Notes under the pieces: model-generated
What the model saw: only the letters and a program-made list of their open reading frames with translations
Database searches by the model: none
Told to the model about the DNA's origin: nothing
Part shown: in pieces, positions 6,801 to 14,326 of the stretch
Layout of the letters: each line of letters starts with the position of its first letter
Position numbering within the stretch: position 1 is the first letter of the stretch
Assembly: GCA_900553925.1 (NCBI GenBank)
Contig: USFH01000026.1
Span: forward strand, 1-18,471
Length of the DNA stretch: 18,471 nucleotides
Direction of reading: 5' to 3'
DNA from: an uncultured Clostridium sp.
Lineage (GTDB): Bacteria > Bacillota > Clostridia > Lachnospirales > Lachnospiraceae
Made by a program: the position numbers and the translations under genes

Positions 6801-7009
6801 TAAAATGCGCCTCCTCCCATGAAGTACAGGAACTCTACCGTATCTCCGTCCTTCAGTTCTGTCTTGTCAAATGCGTCGCTGTCAACGAAGTCATCGTTGA
6901 CGGTAACTGTTACATAATCCGGATTCTCCACCTTCTCATCTACGATGAGCTTTGCGATGGTTGTTCCTGCTTCTACTTCCTTCTTAACGCCTGCCACTAC
7001 AACTGTCAT
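6800..7009 (-). CDS. hcyS: ThiS/MoaD-like sulfur carrier with C-terminal extension
   Basis: Small beta-grasp protein of 69 residues that should carry sulfur as a C-terminal thiocarboxylate. It ends in FMGGGAF, so the Gly-Gly that must be terminal is followed by one to three extra residues (glycines at 65-67, then A68 and F69). ThiS and MoaD normally end at Gly-Gly. The Wolinella carrier HcyS is made with a C-terminal alanine that HcyD removes, and a similar pro-form is implied here. The middle segment (VTVTVNDDFVDSD) resembles ThiS. The start has AAGGAGG upstream. It sits between thioredoxin and hcyF, whose start codon overlaps its stop. The predicted partners are HcyF (activation), HcyD (trimming and release) and MetY (acceptor enzyme). 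Confidence 0.9.
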   Translation of the reverse strand: MTVVVAGVKKEVEAGTTIAKLIVDEKVENPDYVTVTVNDDFVDSDAFDKTELKDGDTVEFLYFMGGGAF

Positions 7010-7023
7010 TTATTTATCCTCCT

Positions 7024-7344
7024 TTAATTCAATACGTTTTTCACTTTATCTTCCAGCTCCGGTCGCTTTACCAGTCCGCGGATACGGTCAACTTCCTTGC
7101 CATCCTTGAAGAAAAGTATCGTTGGGGATGCCATCACCTGATATTCTCCTGCAAGGTCTGCGTCGAAATTCACATTGACCTTGACAACCTTGACCTGATC
7201 CTCGTAATCATCCTCGATCCCGCCTAGGATCGGTGATAACTGCTTACATGGAATGCAGCTGTCAGAATAAAACTCTACGATCACCGGAAGCTTCTCTTTC
7301 AGTACTTCCGCTTCAAATTCTGCGTTTCCTACTCGTTTTGCCAT
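7024..7344 (-). CDS. Thioredoxin-like protein with CIPC active site
   Basis: Single thioredoxin fold of 106 residues with the redox pair C30-I-P-C33 (SDSCIPCKQ) in place of the usual WCGPC. The cis-proline is P74 in ASPT. Lack of the Trp and Gly at the active site should change redox potential and partner choice. In this operon it may reduce disulfides or persulfides during APS reduction, TusA transfer or thiocarboxylate formation. This is inferred from position only. It is well translated (AGGAGG 6 nt before the ATG) and lies 9 nt after tusA and 14 nt before the carrier gene. Confidence 0.88.
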   Translation of the reverse strand: MAKRVGNAEFEAEVLKEKLPVIVEFYSDSCIPCKQLSPILGGIEDDYEDQVKVVKVNVNFDADLAGEYQVMASPTILFFKDGKEVDRIRGLVKRPELEDKVKNVLN

Positions 7345-7353
7345 CGCTGCCTC

Positions 7354-7599
7354 CTACTCTTCGATCTTCTTCACGATCAGATCGTATGTGCCGTTCTCGT
7401 TATCGATCAGCTTTAAGATCTGCTGTCCTTCTTCCTTGAAGCTTCGTGGTACGTTCTGCACCGGCTCACCATCGTTCATGGTAACTGCAAGCACCTGACC
7501 GATCTCCAGCTCTTCCATTGCTACCTTTGCCTTTACAAATGTCATCGGGCAGACAACATCTGTGATATCAACTCTCTCATCAATCTCAAAATCACCCAT
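7354..7599 (-). CDS. TusA-family sulfur-transfer protein
   Basis: Protein of 81 residues with the TusA hallmark Cys-Pro (C17-P18) in VVCPMTFVKAK, followed by the usual alternating fold (GQVLAVTMND, then IL and DLIVKK strands). TusA proteins carry a persulfide on this cysteine and pass sulfur between enzymes. The start overlaps the end of the sulfite reductase gene by 8 nt, and its AGGAGG site lies within that gene, so expression is coupled. Here it could take sulfide or sulfane sulfur from sulfite reduction, or feed sulfur to the HcyS carrier. The donor and acceptor are not shown by sequence. Confidence 0.87.
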   Translation of the reverse strand: MGDFEIDERVDITDVVCPMTFVKAKVAMEELEIGQVLAVTMNDGEPVQNVPRSFKEEGQQILKLIDNENGTYDLIVKKIEE

Positions 7600-8452
7600 T
7601 ATAAGCCTCCTTTATAACTTCCTTAAATTTATCGATTCCAACACGCTCCAGTGTAAAACGGAAACGCTCACTTGGATTTGCGTAATCATCAAAAAACTGA
7701 ATGGCTGCATCTGTCACACGGAATAACTGTTCCTCCGATGTGATAACCGGAAGGAAGGATTCTCCCTTGCAGATCTGATTTCCGAACAAACCACCGAAGG
7801 ATACGAGATATCCGCTCTCGCCCTTCCATGCATCTGTCGGACACGCCTTGGCACATCTGCCACAGTAATTACATTTGCTTGTATCGAGTGTCAGCCTGCC
7901 ATCCTCGATCGTGATCGCATTCTCGCGGCACGCCTTCACACAGACACCACACATGATACAGCTTGGCTCATCGTAAGAAACAACACATGCGCCCTTGATT
8001 CCGACATCATTTTCCTCTGCCTTTAAGCAGTTGTTCTGACATCCGGTCACACCGAACTTGAACTTGTGCGGCAATTCTCTCGCATAATACCGTGCGTCTA
8101 ATTTCTTCGCGATATCGTAAGTATCAATATTTCCGCTTGGACAGATCTGATTACCCTGACACGCCGTTACGGTACGAACACGTGGTCCACACACGCCCGG
8201 CTTACAGCCGCCCTTGGCAAGCTCTGCCTTTACTTCCTCCACATCATCAAGCTTGACAAATGGAATCTCCACACTTTGTCTCGATGTCAGATGGACATGT
8301 CCATCCCCATATTTTTCTGCTACCTCGGCGATCTTCTTCAGATTTTCCGCCGTCAGATTTCCTCCGACTACCTGTAAACGAAGCGAGAAGTTGTTCTTCT
8401 GCTTCTGTCTCATAAATCCACCTTTTTTTAATGCTGCATAATCAACTGCCAT
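7592..8452 (-). CDS. Small sulfite reductase, AsrC-like, siroheme and [4Fe-4S]
   Basis: Predicted to reduce sulfite to sulfide in the cytosol. At 286 residues it is about half the size of classical sulfite reductases. Residues 14-80 form one sulfite/nitrite-reductase ferredoxin-like half. The siroheme-[4Fe-4S] ligands are C98-x5-C104 (ACQGNQIC) and C138-x3-C142 (GCQNNC). Inserted after them is a two-cluster ferredoxin domain with C165/C168/C171/C175 and C194/C197/C200/C204. This layout matches AsrC and the Sir protein of the Wolinella hcy cluster. No AsrA or AsrB flavoprotein gene is nearby, so electrons must come from ferredoxin or flavodoxin. A nitrite substrate is possible, but the sulfate genes around it favour sulfite. 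The ATG at 8452 follows AGGAGG by about 10 nt. Confidence 0.92.
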   Translation of the reverse strand: MAVDYAALKKGGFMRQKQKNNFSLRLQVVGGNLTAENLKKIAEVAEKYGDGHVHLTSRQSVEIPFVKLDDVEEVKAELAKGGCKPGVCGPRVRTVTACQGNQICPSGNIDTYDIAKKLDARYYARELPHKFKFGVTGCQNNCLKAEENDVGIKGACVVSYDEPSCIMCGVCVKACRENAITIEDGRLTLDTSKCNYCGRCAKACPTDAWKGESGYLVSFGGLFGNQICKGESFLPVITSEEQLFRVTDAAIQFFDDYANPSERFRFTLERVGIDKFKEVIKEAYNG

Positions 8453-8491
8453 CTCTTTTCATCCTCCTGTTGGTAATGCATGCCCTAACGT

Positions 8492-9712
8492 CTAAGCGAG
8501 TGCCGCTTTGAAATCTTCGATCAGATCCTCGATATCCTCTATGCCCACACTGATTCGGATCAGATCGTCGAAGACGCCTGCATCTTCTTTTTCTTTTTCT
8601 GTACTATGTGCATTCAGCGTTGACTCCGGATGAATAATCAACGTCTTCGTATCTCCGATATTCGATACGATCTTTGGAATACTCAGGTTGTTGATAACGG
8701 AAAATGCACGTTCCTTTGATCCTACACGGATCGTTAAGATTGCACCATATCCATTTGCAAGCACCTTATCTGCCACATCATGCCAGGGACTACAGGCTAA
8801 CCCCGGATAGTTCACCGTGATATCCGGGTATGTATTCAAAAACTCTGCAAGCGCCTTTGCATTACTGCAGGCACGCTCCATCCTAAGTCCCAGCGTCTCC
8901 ATTCCAATCAGATTGTAAAATGCCGTCTGCGGTGCCATACAGGCTCCCGTATTGCGGAACAACCCATTCCGAAGCTTTGCTGTATAAGCCATTTTACCAA
9001 ATCGCGCGTATTCTGCAACCCCCGGATATTTCTCCTTGTTCCATTTGAACCGTCCGCTTTCTGTGATCACACCGCTGATCGCGTTGCTGTTACCATTGAT
9101 GTACTTCGATGTGGAATTGACAACGATGTCTGCGCCCTTCTCAATCGGCTTTACCAGATATGCCGTTGCCACGGTGTTATCCATCACAAGCGGCAGATTG
9201 TGCTGATGTGCCAGTTCGGCAAGTGCCTCGATATCCACGACATCGAGCTTCGGATTGCCGATCGTCTCTGCGAATATCACACGCGTATTCTCATTGATAG
9301 CTGCCTCGACCGCATTCACATCGCTGATATCCACGAACACCGTCTTGATTCCAAATGCTTCGAAATCATGGAACACATCAATCGAACCGCCATACAGACT
9401 CGTCGATGCGACGATCTCCTGTCCGCATGTCACGATGTTCAAAAGAGCGTTCGTGATGGCTGCCATACCGGATGCGCAGGCAACCGATGCAAGTCCGCCT
9501 TCCAGTGTCGTCATGCGTTCCTCAAAGGAAAAGATCGTCGGGTTGTTGATTCGCGTATACGAAAATCCGGTTGCCTTATTGTGAAACAGCTTCTCGTGCT
9601 GTTCCGCAGATGGCTGGTAAAAGGCACTTGACTGATACACAGGTGTGAGTGTCGCGCCGGTATTGGCATCGCCCATTTTATTTCCATGTAAAAGTTTTGT
9701 ATTAAACTTCAT
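8492..9712 (-). CDS. metY: O-acetylhomoserine sulfhydrylase
   Basis: PLP enzyme of the Cys/Met-metabolism family, 406 residues. It replaces the acetyl group of O-acetylhomoserine with sulfur to give homocysteine. The PLP-binding lysine is K203 in NSTSKYINGNSNAISG. SGMAA (81-85), the Asp-Asn pair at 178-179, and the C-terminal RISVGIED segment also fit. The length is slightly below the usual 425-430 of MetY but well within the family. It lies between ATP sulfurylase and sulfite reductase, upstream of the carrier system, as in the Wolinella pathway where MetY takes sulfur from HcyS thiocarboxylate. Free sulfide could also be its donor. Cystathionine gamma-synthase-like activity cannot be excluded by sequence alone. 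A strong AGGAGG site precedes the ATG. Confidence 0.93.
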   Translation of the reverse strand: MKFNTKLLHGNKMGDANTGATLTPVYQSSAFYQPSAEQHEKLFHNKATGFSYTRINNPTIFSFEERMTTLEGGLASVACASGMAAITNALLNIVTCGQEIVASTSLYGGSIDVFHDFEAFGIKTVFVDISDVNAVEAAINENTRVIFAETIGNPKLDVVDIEALAELAHQHNLPLVMDNTVATAYLVKPIEKGADIVVNSTSKYINGNSNAISGVITESGRFKWNKEKYPGVAEYARFGKMAYTAKLRNGLFRNTGACMAPQTAFYNLIGMETLGLRMERACSNAKALAEFLNTYPDITVNYPGLACSPWHDVADKVLANGYGAILTIRVGSKERAFSVINNLSIPKIVSNIGDTKTLIIHPESTLNAHSTEKEKEDAGVFDDLIRISVGIEDIEDLIEDFKAALA

Positions 9713-9723
9713 ACCAGCGCCTC

Positions 9724-11349
9724 CTAAATATAATCTCGTCCTGCAACGATCGTACCCTCATATGCGGATGCGGTTCTTATCTGCCTGCTTACTTCTTCCT
9801 CTTTTGCATCGCCTGTAAATACGAGATCATAGGTTCCGGTAAGTGTCTTGTCCTGCTTCTCATTGACAAGCAGTAATACGACAAGTCCGGCACGGTGCAG
9901 ATGCTTCACAACGGTCTCAATCGCCTCGCCATCGGCCGGTGCGTACAGGTATGTATGACGTCCTTCGATGCTCAGTGCCTTCTCCACTTCCTCGACATAC
10001 GCACGGTTAATCGTCTTTCCTTCCACGAACTTCACTGTAATTGCCTTCTGGCTCTTTAATGCGGCTCTTGTATTTCTGTCAACTCTGCCCTCGTACAATC
10101 CGGTTTCCTCGGTATGTACCTGCTCTACGACACCGCAGGCAGAAGTCATATTTGTAACACGGTCGATCAGGATGAACTCGCCCAGTGTCTTATGATTCTT
10201 AAATTCATCGACCACGATTTTATCTGCCAGAGAGATCTTGCAGACCGCAATCTCATTCTTGCTTAAGCTGCTAACCTTCTTTTTCTCGCCAGTGTTGACA
10301 TCGATCGCATATTCGATATCCGTCACGGCACCAAGGATCATCTTCGTGCCGAGCTTGAAGAAGAAATTCCTGCCGTTTTGCAGTTCCTCATCATCCATCC
10401 AAAGCAGTGTTGCTGTGATGGATGATGCAACCTTCGCACCGGATGCGACAGTCAGAACACAGCCTCTTGATACGTCCACCTCTCGGTCAAGCTGGATGGT
10501 AACCGGCTGTCCCTTCACTGCGGATTCGCTGTCCTTGTCACCGATGTAAATGCTCTTTACCTTCGCTGTCTCGTTGCTTGGAAGTGTTGTGATCTCGTCA
10601 CCCACATGAATACTTCCATGCTCGATCTGACCTTGGAATCCACGGAACGTATGATCCGGACGGCACACACGCTGTACCGGCATATAAAATCCCTGCTCGC
10701 TGTCATCCTCTGCAATATCAATATCCTCGAGATACGGAAGCAATGCCTTGCCTGTATACCAAGGAATATTTTCTGACTTTGTTGTAACGTTATCGCCCTC
10801 GGTTGCAGAAACCGGAATGATCGTTACATTGGGAAGTGACAGCTCTTTTGTAAGCTCCGCAATCTGCTTCTCGATCTCACGGAAACGTGTCTCATCATAA
10901 CCGACAAGATCCATCTTATTGACTGCAAATACGAAGTACCGGATACCCATCAATGCACAGATTCTTGCATGCCGTCTTGTCTGGACGAGTACGCCCTGCT
11001 TGGCATCCACCAAGATTACGGCAAGATCTGCAAAGGATGCTCCGACTGCCATGTTTCTTGTATACTCCTCATGTCCCGGTGTATCTGCCACGATAAAGCT
11101 TCGCTTGTCTGTTGTGAAATACCGGTAGGCAACGTCGATCGTGATACCCTGCTCTCGCTCTGCCATCAGTCCATCTAACAGAAGGGAGTAATCGATTGCT
11201 CCGCCGCGGCTTCCCACCTTACTGTCTAATTCAAGTGCCTTTTCCTGATCTGCGTAAAGCAGCTTGGAATCATATAAGATATGTCCGATCAATGTGGATT
11301 TTCCATCGTCCACACTACCGCAAGTGATAAATTTTAATAATCCGCTCAT
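9724..11349 (-). CDS. cysN: Sulfate adenylyltransferase large subunit, GTPase, with decayed APS-kinase tail
   Basis: GTP-hydrolysing partner of CysD that drives formation of APS from sulfate and ATP. The protein has 541 residues from the ATG at 11349. The P-loop is GSVDDGKS (11-18), with DTPGH (89-93) and NKMD (144-147), then EF-Tu-like beta barrels. The last 100 or so residues resemble APS kinase (CysC) in outline (GRHTYLY, then AGLVVLLLVNE) but lack its GxxGxGKS loop and most of its catalytic part, leaving only FVEGKT. A true CysN is near 475 residues and CysNC near 630. A more upstream in-frame start (11412) would overlap cysD by 62 nt; 11349 has GGAGGGA upstream and gives the family N-terminus (MSGLLKFITCGSVDDG). 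Confidence 0.94.
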   Translation of the reverse strand: MSGLLKFITCGSVDDGKSTLIGHILYDSKLLYADQEKALELDSKVGSRGGAIDYSLLLDGLMAEREQGITIDVAYRYFTTDKRSFIVADTPGHEEYTRNMAVGASFADLAVILVDAKQGVLVQTRRHARICALMGIRYFVFAVNKMDLVGYDETRFREIEKQIAELTKELSLPNVTIIPVSATEGDNVTTKSENIPWYTGKALLPYLEDIDIAEDDSEQGFYMPVQRVCRPDHTFRGFQGQIEHGSIHVGDEITTLPSNETAKVKSIYIGDKDSESAVKGQPVTIQLDREVDVSRGCVLTVASGAKVASSITATLLWMDDEELQNGRNFFFKLGTKMILGAVTDIEYAIDVNTGEKKKVSSLSKNEIAVCKISLADKIVVDEFKNHKTLGEFILIDRVTNMTSACGVVEQVHTEETGLYEGRVDRNTRAALKSQKAITVKFVEGKTINRAYVEEVEKALSIEGRHTYLYAPADGEAIETVVKHLHRAGLVVLLLVNEKQDKTLTGTYDLVFTGDAKEEEVSRQIRTASAYEGTIVAGRDYI

Positions 11350-11350
11350 C

Positions 11351-12250
11351 TTAGAAATATCCCTCCCGTTTTCTTCGTTCCATGCTTCCGGCTGCCTCGT
11401 TGTCGATAACACGCGTTGTACGCTCGGAAGAAACTGCTGAAAGTGTTTCCTCTATAATTGCATCCAGTGTATCTGCGGTTGACTCGCATCCACCGGTCAA
11501 CGGGTAACATCCAAGGGTACGGAAACGTACGCTCTTGTATTCAATCTTCTCGCCCGGCAGAAGCTTCATACGGTCATCATCTACCATGATAATATTTCCA
11601 TCCCGGTATACGACCGGTCTTACCTTTGCAAAATACAGCGATGGGATCTCGATGTTCTCACGTTTGATATACTGCCAGATGTCTTTCTCTGTCCAGTTCG
11701 AAAGCGGAAATACCCGGACTTCCTCTTTCTTCTTGATCTTGGAATTGTAAAGCTTCCACATCTCCGGTCTCTGGTTCTTCGGATCCCATGCGTGATGCTC
11801 ATTTCTAAAGGAGAAGATACGCTCTTTCGCTCTTGATTTTTCCTCGTCTCTTCTGCCACCACCAAATGCTGCGGTAAATCCGTATTTGTCGAGTGCCTGC
11901 TTCAACGCCTGTGTCTTCATGATGTCTGTATAAGCACTGCCGTGATCGAACGGATTGATGCCCTGCTTTACGCCTTCCTCATTGATATACTCGATCATCT
12001 CAATGCCAAGCTTCTTCGCCATGTAATCACGGAACTCAATCATCTCCTTGAACTTCCATGTCGTGTTGACATGCAGGAACGGAAATGGCGGCTTCTCCGG
12101 GTAAAATGCTTTCATCGCCAGATGCAGCATGACGGAGCTGTCCTTTCCGATGGAATAAAGCATAACCGGCTTCTCACACTCGGCTGCCACTTCTCTGATA
12201 ATGTAAATCGCTTCTGCTTCCAATTCATCCAGATGTGATAACTGTCCCAT
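11351..12250 (-). CDS. cysD: Sulfate adenylyltransferase small subunit
   Basis: PP-loop ATP pyrophosphatase-type enzyme of 299 residues that makes APS and pyrophosphate from ATP and sulfate, in complex with CysN. It shows the PP-loop motif YSIGKDSSV (S33-S38), FGGGRRDEEKSRAKERIFSFR in the middle, the SNWTEKDIWQYI segment, and the C-terminal RFRTLGCYPLTGG. The segment HVNTTWKF has Asn where E. coli CysD has Asp (HVDT), a small change near the active site. The length matches the family. An AGGAAGG site precedes the ATG. The cysN start lies one base beyond its stop codon, so the two subunits should be made together. Confidence 0.96.
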   Translation of the reverse strand: MGQLSHLDELEAEAIYIIREVAAECEKPVMLYSIGKDSSVMLHLAMKAFYPEKPPFPFLHVNTTWKFKEMIEFRDYMAKKLGIEMIEYINEEGVKQGINPFDHGSAYTDIMKTQALKQALDKYGFTAAFGGGRRDEEKSRAKERIFSFRNEHHAWDPKNQRPEMWKLYNSKIKKKEEVRVFPLSNWTEKDIWQYIKRENIEIPSLYFAKVRPVVYRDGNIIMVDDDRMKLLPGEKIEYKSVRFRTLGCYPLTGGCESTADTLDAIIEETLSAVSSERTTRVIDNEAAGSMERRKREGYF

Positions 12251-12272
12251 CCTCTTGTACCTTCCTTTCGAT

Positions 12273-12587
12273 CTAATACTTGTTCGATTCTTTCTGGTTG
12301 ATCACAACCTGTTCGGTCGTGCCGTCCCGTTTCTCGATGTTCCAATAAAGCTTGCCGTCCTCTGCATTCACGGTCATCTTACTTCCCATGCCGCCGATGT
12401 CTGCGCCAAGGTATAAGGCGATCGCACCGAACTTGCATTCCTTGATACACGAAGAACAGCCCCAGCAGTCTTTCGGGTAACGCATGCATGCGGTTCCATC
12501 CGGATTTTTGCCGATCAGGCTGCCCGGACAGACGACTGCACATTTTCCACATTTCTTACATTTTTCTTTATCAATGATGATGCTCAT
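12273..12587 (-). CDS. aprB: APS reductase beta subunit, ferredoxin-like
   Basis: Electron-transfer subunit of 104 residues with two [4Fe-4S] sets: C10/C13/C16/C20 (CKKCGKCAVVCP) and C41/C44/C47/C51 (CWGCSSCIKEC). The tail (KLYWNIEKRDGTTEQVV) resembles the C-terminal strand region of AprB, where it wraps the alpha subunit. It is shorter than the dissimilatory AprB of about 150 residues. It lies 15 nt after aprA, as AprB partners AprA. There are no dsrAB or qmo genes near, so the complex is probably assimilatory and accepts electrons from a soluble carrier. A generic ferredoxin is the alternative, but the tail and the neighbour argue against it. Confidence 0.88.
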   Translation of the reverse strand: MSIIIDKEKCKKCGKCAVVCPGSLIGKNPDGTACMRYPKDCWGCSSCIKECKFGAIALYLGADIGGMGSKMTVNAEDGKLYWNIEKRDGTTEQVVINQKESNKY

Positions 12588-12602
12588 AGATGTCCTCCCT
12601 TG

Positions 12603-14297
12603 TTACAATGTAACGAGATCACGGAAGATGATTTTAATCTCGCCGTCCTCGTATCTGGAGTTTACATATTTTAACCACGCATCGCTCTTCTCCGGATAAT
12701 CCAGATTCTCCGCGAAGCTGTGCCATCGTGTCTCTTTTCTTGCCTCAAGATGTGCGATCACGGATAAGCATACAACCAATCGCTCCCGCAGCTCATAGAC
12801 AAACATCAGCTCATGCATGTCGTCCGCCTTCACATCTGGTAAAAGCTCCTGCAGCTGCTTGATCTTCTGTTTTGCCAGCTCTAACTGTTTTGCGTTAAAC
12901 TGGTAATGGGTAGAGATTCCACCCGCGTAATTATCCATGACCTTCTGCATCGCTTCCTCAAGTGCCTCTGTCGTGAACATTCCGGAAGGGTTGTTCAGGT
13001 AATGTATATATTCGGTAATCTTATCATCCACAACTGTCTGAAGCTTTGCATCGAGTGCCGCATCTGCGGATCTCTCATCCGATGTCCCTGCCTGCTCGTC
13101 AAGCATCTGTACGATATGCTTCGCCGCGATCTCACCCTCGACCATCGCGCCTGTCACATATTTCTGTGGACATCCACCTGCCACATCTCCGGCTGCATAT
13201 AATCCATTGATCGTCGTCTGGCGGTTCGTGTCAACCCAGTAGCCGCTCGCGGTATGTCCGCCTACAATGTACGGCTCGGTTCCTTCAATTTCGACATTCT
13301 GCTCACTCGGCTTTCTGCCTGATTCAAGCCATTTCAGTGTCTGGCTCGGCGCCATGTTCAGGTAAGCCTTTTTCAGCGATTCGTTCTGTTCCTCTGAAAT
13401 ACCTTCTGTACGGAGATAGCAAGGACCTCTGCCCTGCAGATTTTCCATCACCGTGCCATACACACGCTCCGAAGTTGTCAGTCCGTATTTTGTCTCATAG
13501 ACCTCGCCAAGGGAATTTACCTGTTTCGCGCCAACGCCCTGGGCGATCGTTCCGGTCGGTGCGATCGTATCCTTACAACGAAGGGCGATAAACCGCATCT
13601 CGAACGTTGTCATCTCGGCACCGCCGAGGATTCCCATCGCAAATCCCGCTCCGGTATTAAATGGCGGATACCACATCTTATGTCTCGAAAAGCCCGGATT
13701 GTTCGGTCGGTACAGACCTGCCGCACCACCGGTTGCGCAAAGCACTTTCTTCGCCCGGATCACATAGACTTTCTGTTCCTCGATGGAAAATCCGATTGCA
13801 CCCTTGATCTCGTTATCTTCGATCAGATAATCGGTGATATTCACCCGGTTTAAGATCGTGACATCCGTAAGTGCTTCCACTGCCGATGCGAGAAGCGGTT
13901 TCATATTCTCGCCGTTGATCTTGATGTTCCGGTTGCCTCTGGCGACGTACTCTCCATTCTCATCCTTTAAGATGACCAGCCCAAGCTGTTCCATCTTCGC
14001 TGTCACACGGTTCAAGCCCTCGGACATCGTGAGAAGCAGATCTTCCCGCACGATGTTGTCCGCGTCCTTCTTCGCATACTCCACATAATCTTCCGGCTTT
14101 CTGCCCTTCACGATATAGGCATTGATCGCATTGACACCAGCAGCTAAGCATCCGCTCCGCTTGATGTTTGCCTTTTCCGCTATGATGATCTTGTAATCGG
14201 AATTCTCCCGCACGGTAAGTGCCGCATAGCATCCGGCGGTTCCGCCTCCGATGATCAGCACGTCCGTATGAAGAAGCTCTGTGTTCTCGATATTCAT
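12603..14297 (-). CDS. aprA: APS reductase alpha subunit, FAD flavoprotein
   Basis: FAD enzyme of the fumarate reductase/AprA family, predicted to reduce adenosine 5'-phosphosulfate to sulfite and AMP. The N-terminal FAD motif is GGGTAG (17-22), SGCLAAGVNAINAYI lies at the position of the AprA SG-VAQG-SAINTY motif, and the C-terminal FAD segment is YAAGDVAGGCPQKYVTGAMVEG. The 564-residue length is below the dissimilatory enzyme (about 650), which fits an assimilatory type. A GTG at 14327 is in frame but has no ribosome site, while the ATG at 14297 has GGAAGGGAG upstream and gives a normal start. Location between the sulfate importer and ATP sulfurylase supports APS over fumarate as substrate. 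A fumarate or aspartate oxidoreductase is the alternative, and is less likely. Confidence 0.9.
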   Translation of the reverse strand: MNIENTELLHTDVLIIGGGTAGCYAALTVRENSDYKIIIAEKANIKRSGCLAAGVNAINAYIVKGRKPEDYVEYAKKDADNIVREDLLLTMSEGLNRVTAKMEQLGLVILKDENGEYVARGNRNIKINGENMKPLLASAVEALTDVTILNRVNITDYLIEDNEIKGAIGFSIEEQKVYVIRAKKVLCATGGAAGLYRPNNPGFSRHKMWYPPFNTGAGFAMGILGGAEMTTFEMRFIALRCKDTIAPTGTIAQGVGAKQVNSLGEVYETKYGLTTSERVYGTVMENLQGRGPCYLRTEGISEEQNESLKKAYLNMAPSQTLKWLESGRKPSEQNVEIEGTEPYIVGGHTASGYWVDTNRQTTINGLYAAGDVAGGCPQKYVTGAMVEGEIAAKHIVQMLDEQAGTSDERSADAALDAKLQTVVDDKITEYIHYLNNPSGMFTTEALEEAMQKVMDNYAGGISTHYQFNAKQLELAKQKIKQLQELLPDVKADDMHELMFVYELRERLVVCLSVIAHLEARKETRWHSFAENLDYPEKSDAWLKYVNSRYEDGEIKIIFRDLVTL

Positions 14298-14326
14298 AAG
14301 CGACTCCCTTCCAGTTTTCCTTTTCA

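Noticed and set aside
5994..7009. Thiamin (ThiS/ThiF) or molybdopterin (MoaD/MoeB) biosynthesis locus
   Set aside because: No thiG, thiH, moaA, moaE or similar genes are near. The adjoining JAMM protease, MetY and sulfite reductase, together with the carrier tail, fit the Hcy pathway better.
8453..8491. Second metal-box-like site between metY and the sulfite reductase gene
   Set aside because: Contains a single TTAGG-like half-site with no matching partner, and lies within an operon.
11350..11412. Longer cysN start overlapping cysD
   Set aside because: The extra 21 residues are cysD codons in another frame. The start at 11349 has a good ribosome site and a canonical CysN N-terminus.
12603..14297. 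Fumarate reductase or L-aspartate oxidase flavoprotein
   Set aside because: Same FAD superfamily, but the AprB-like partner and the placement between the sulfate importer and ATP sulfurylase favour APS reductase.
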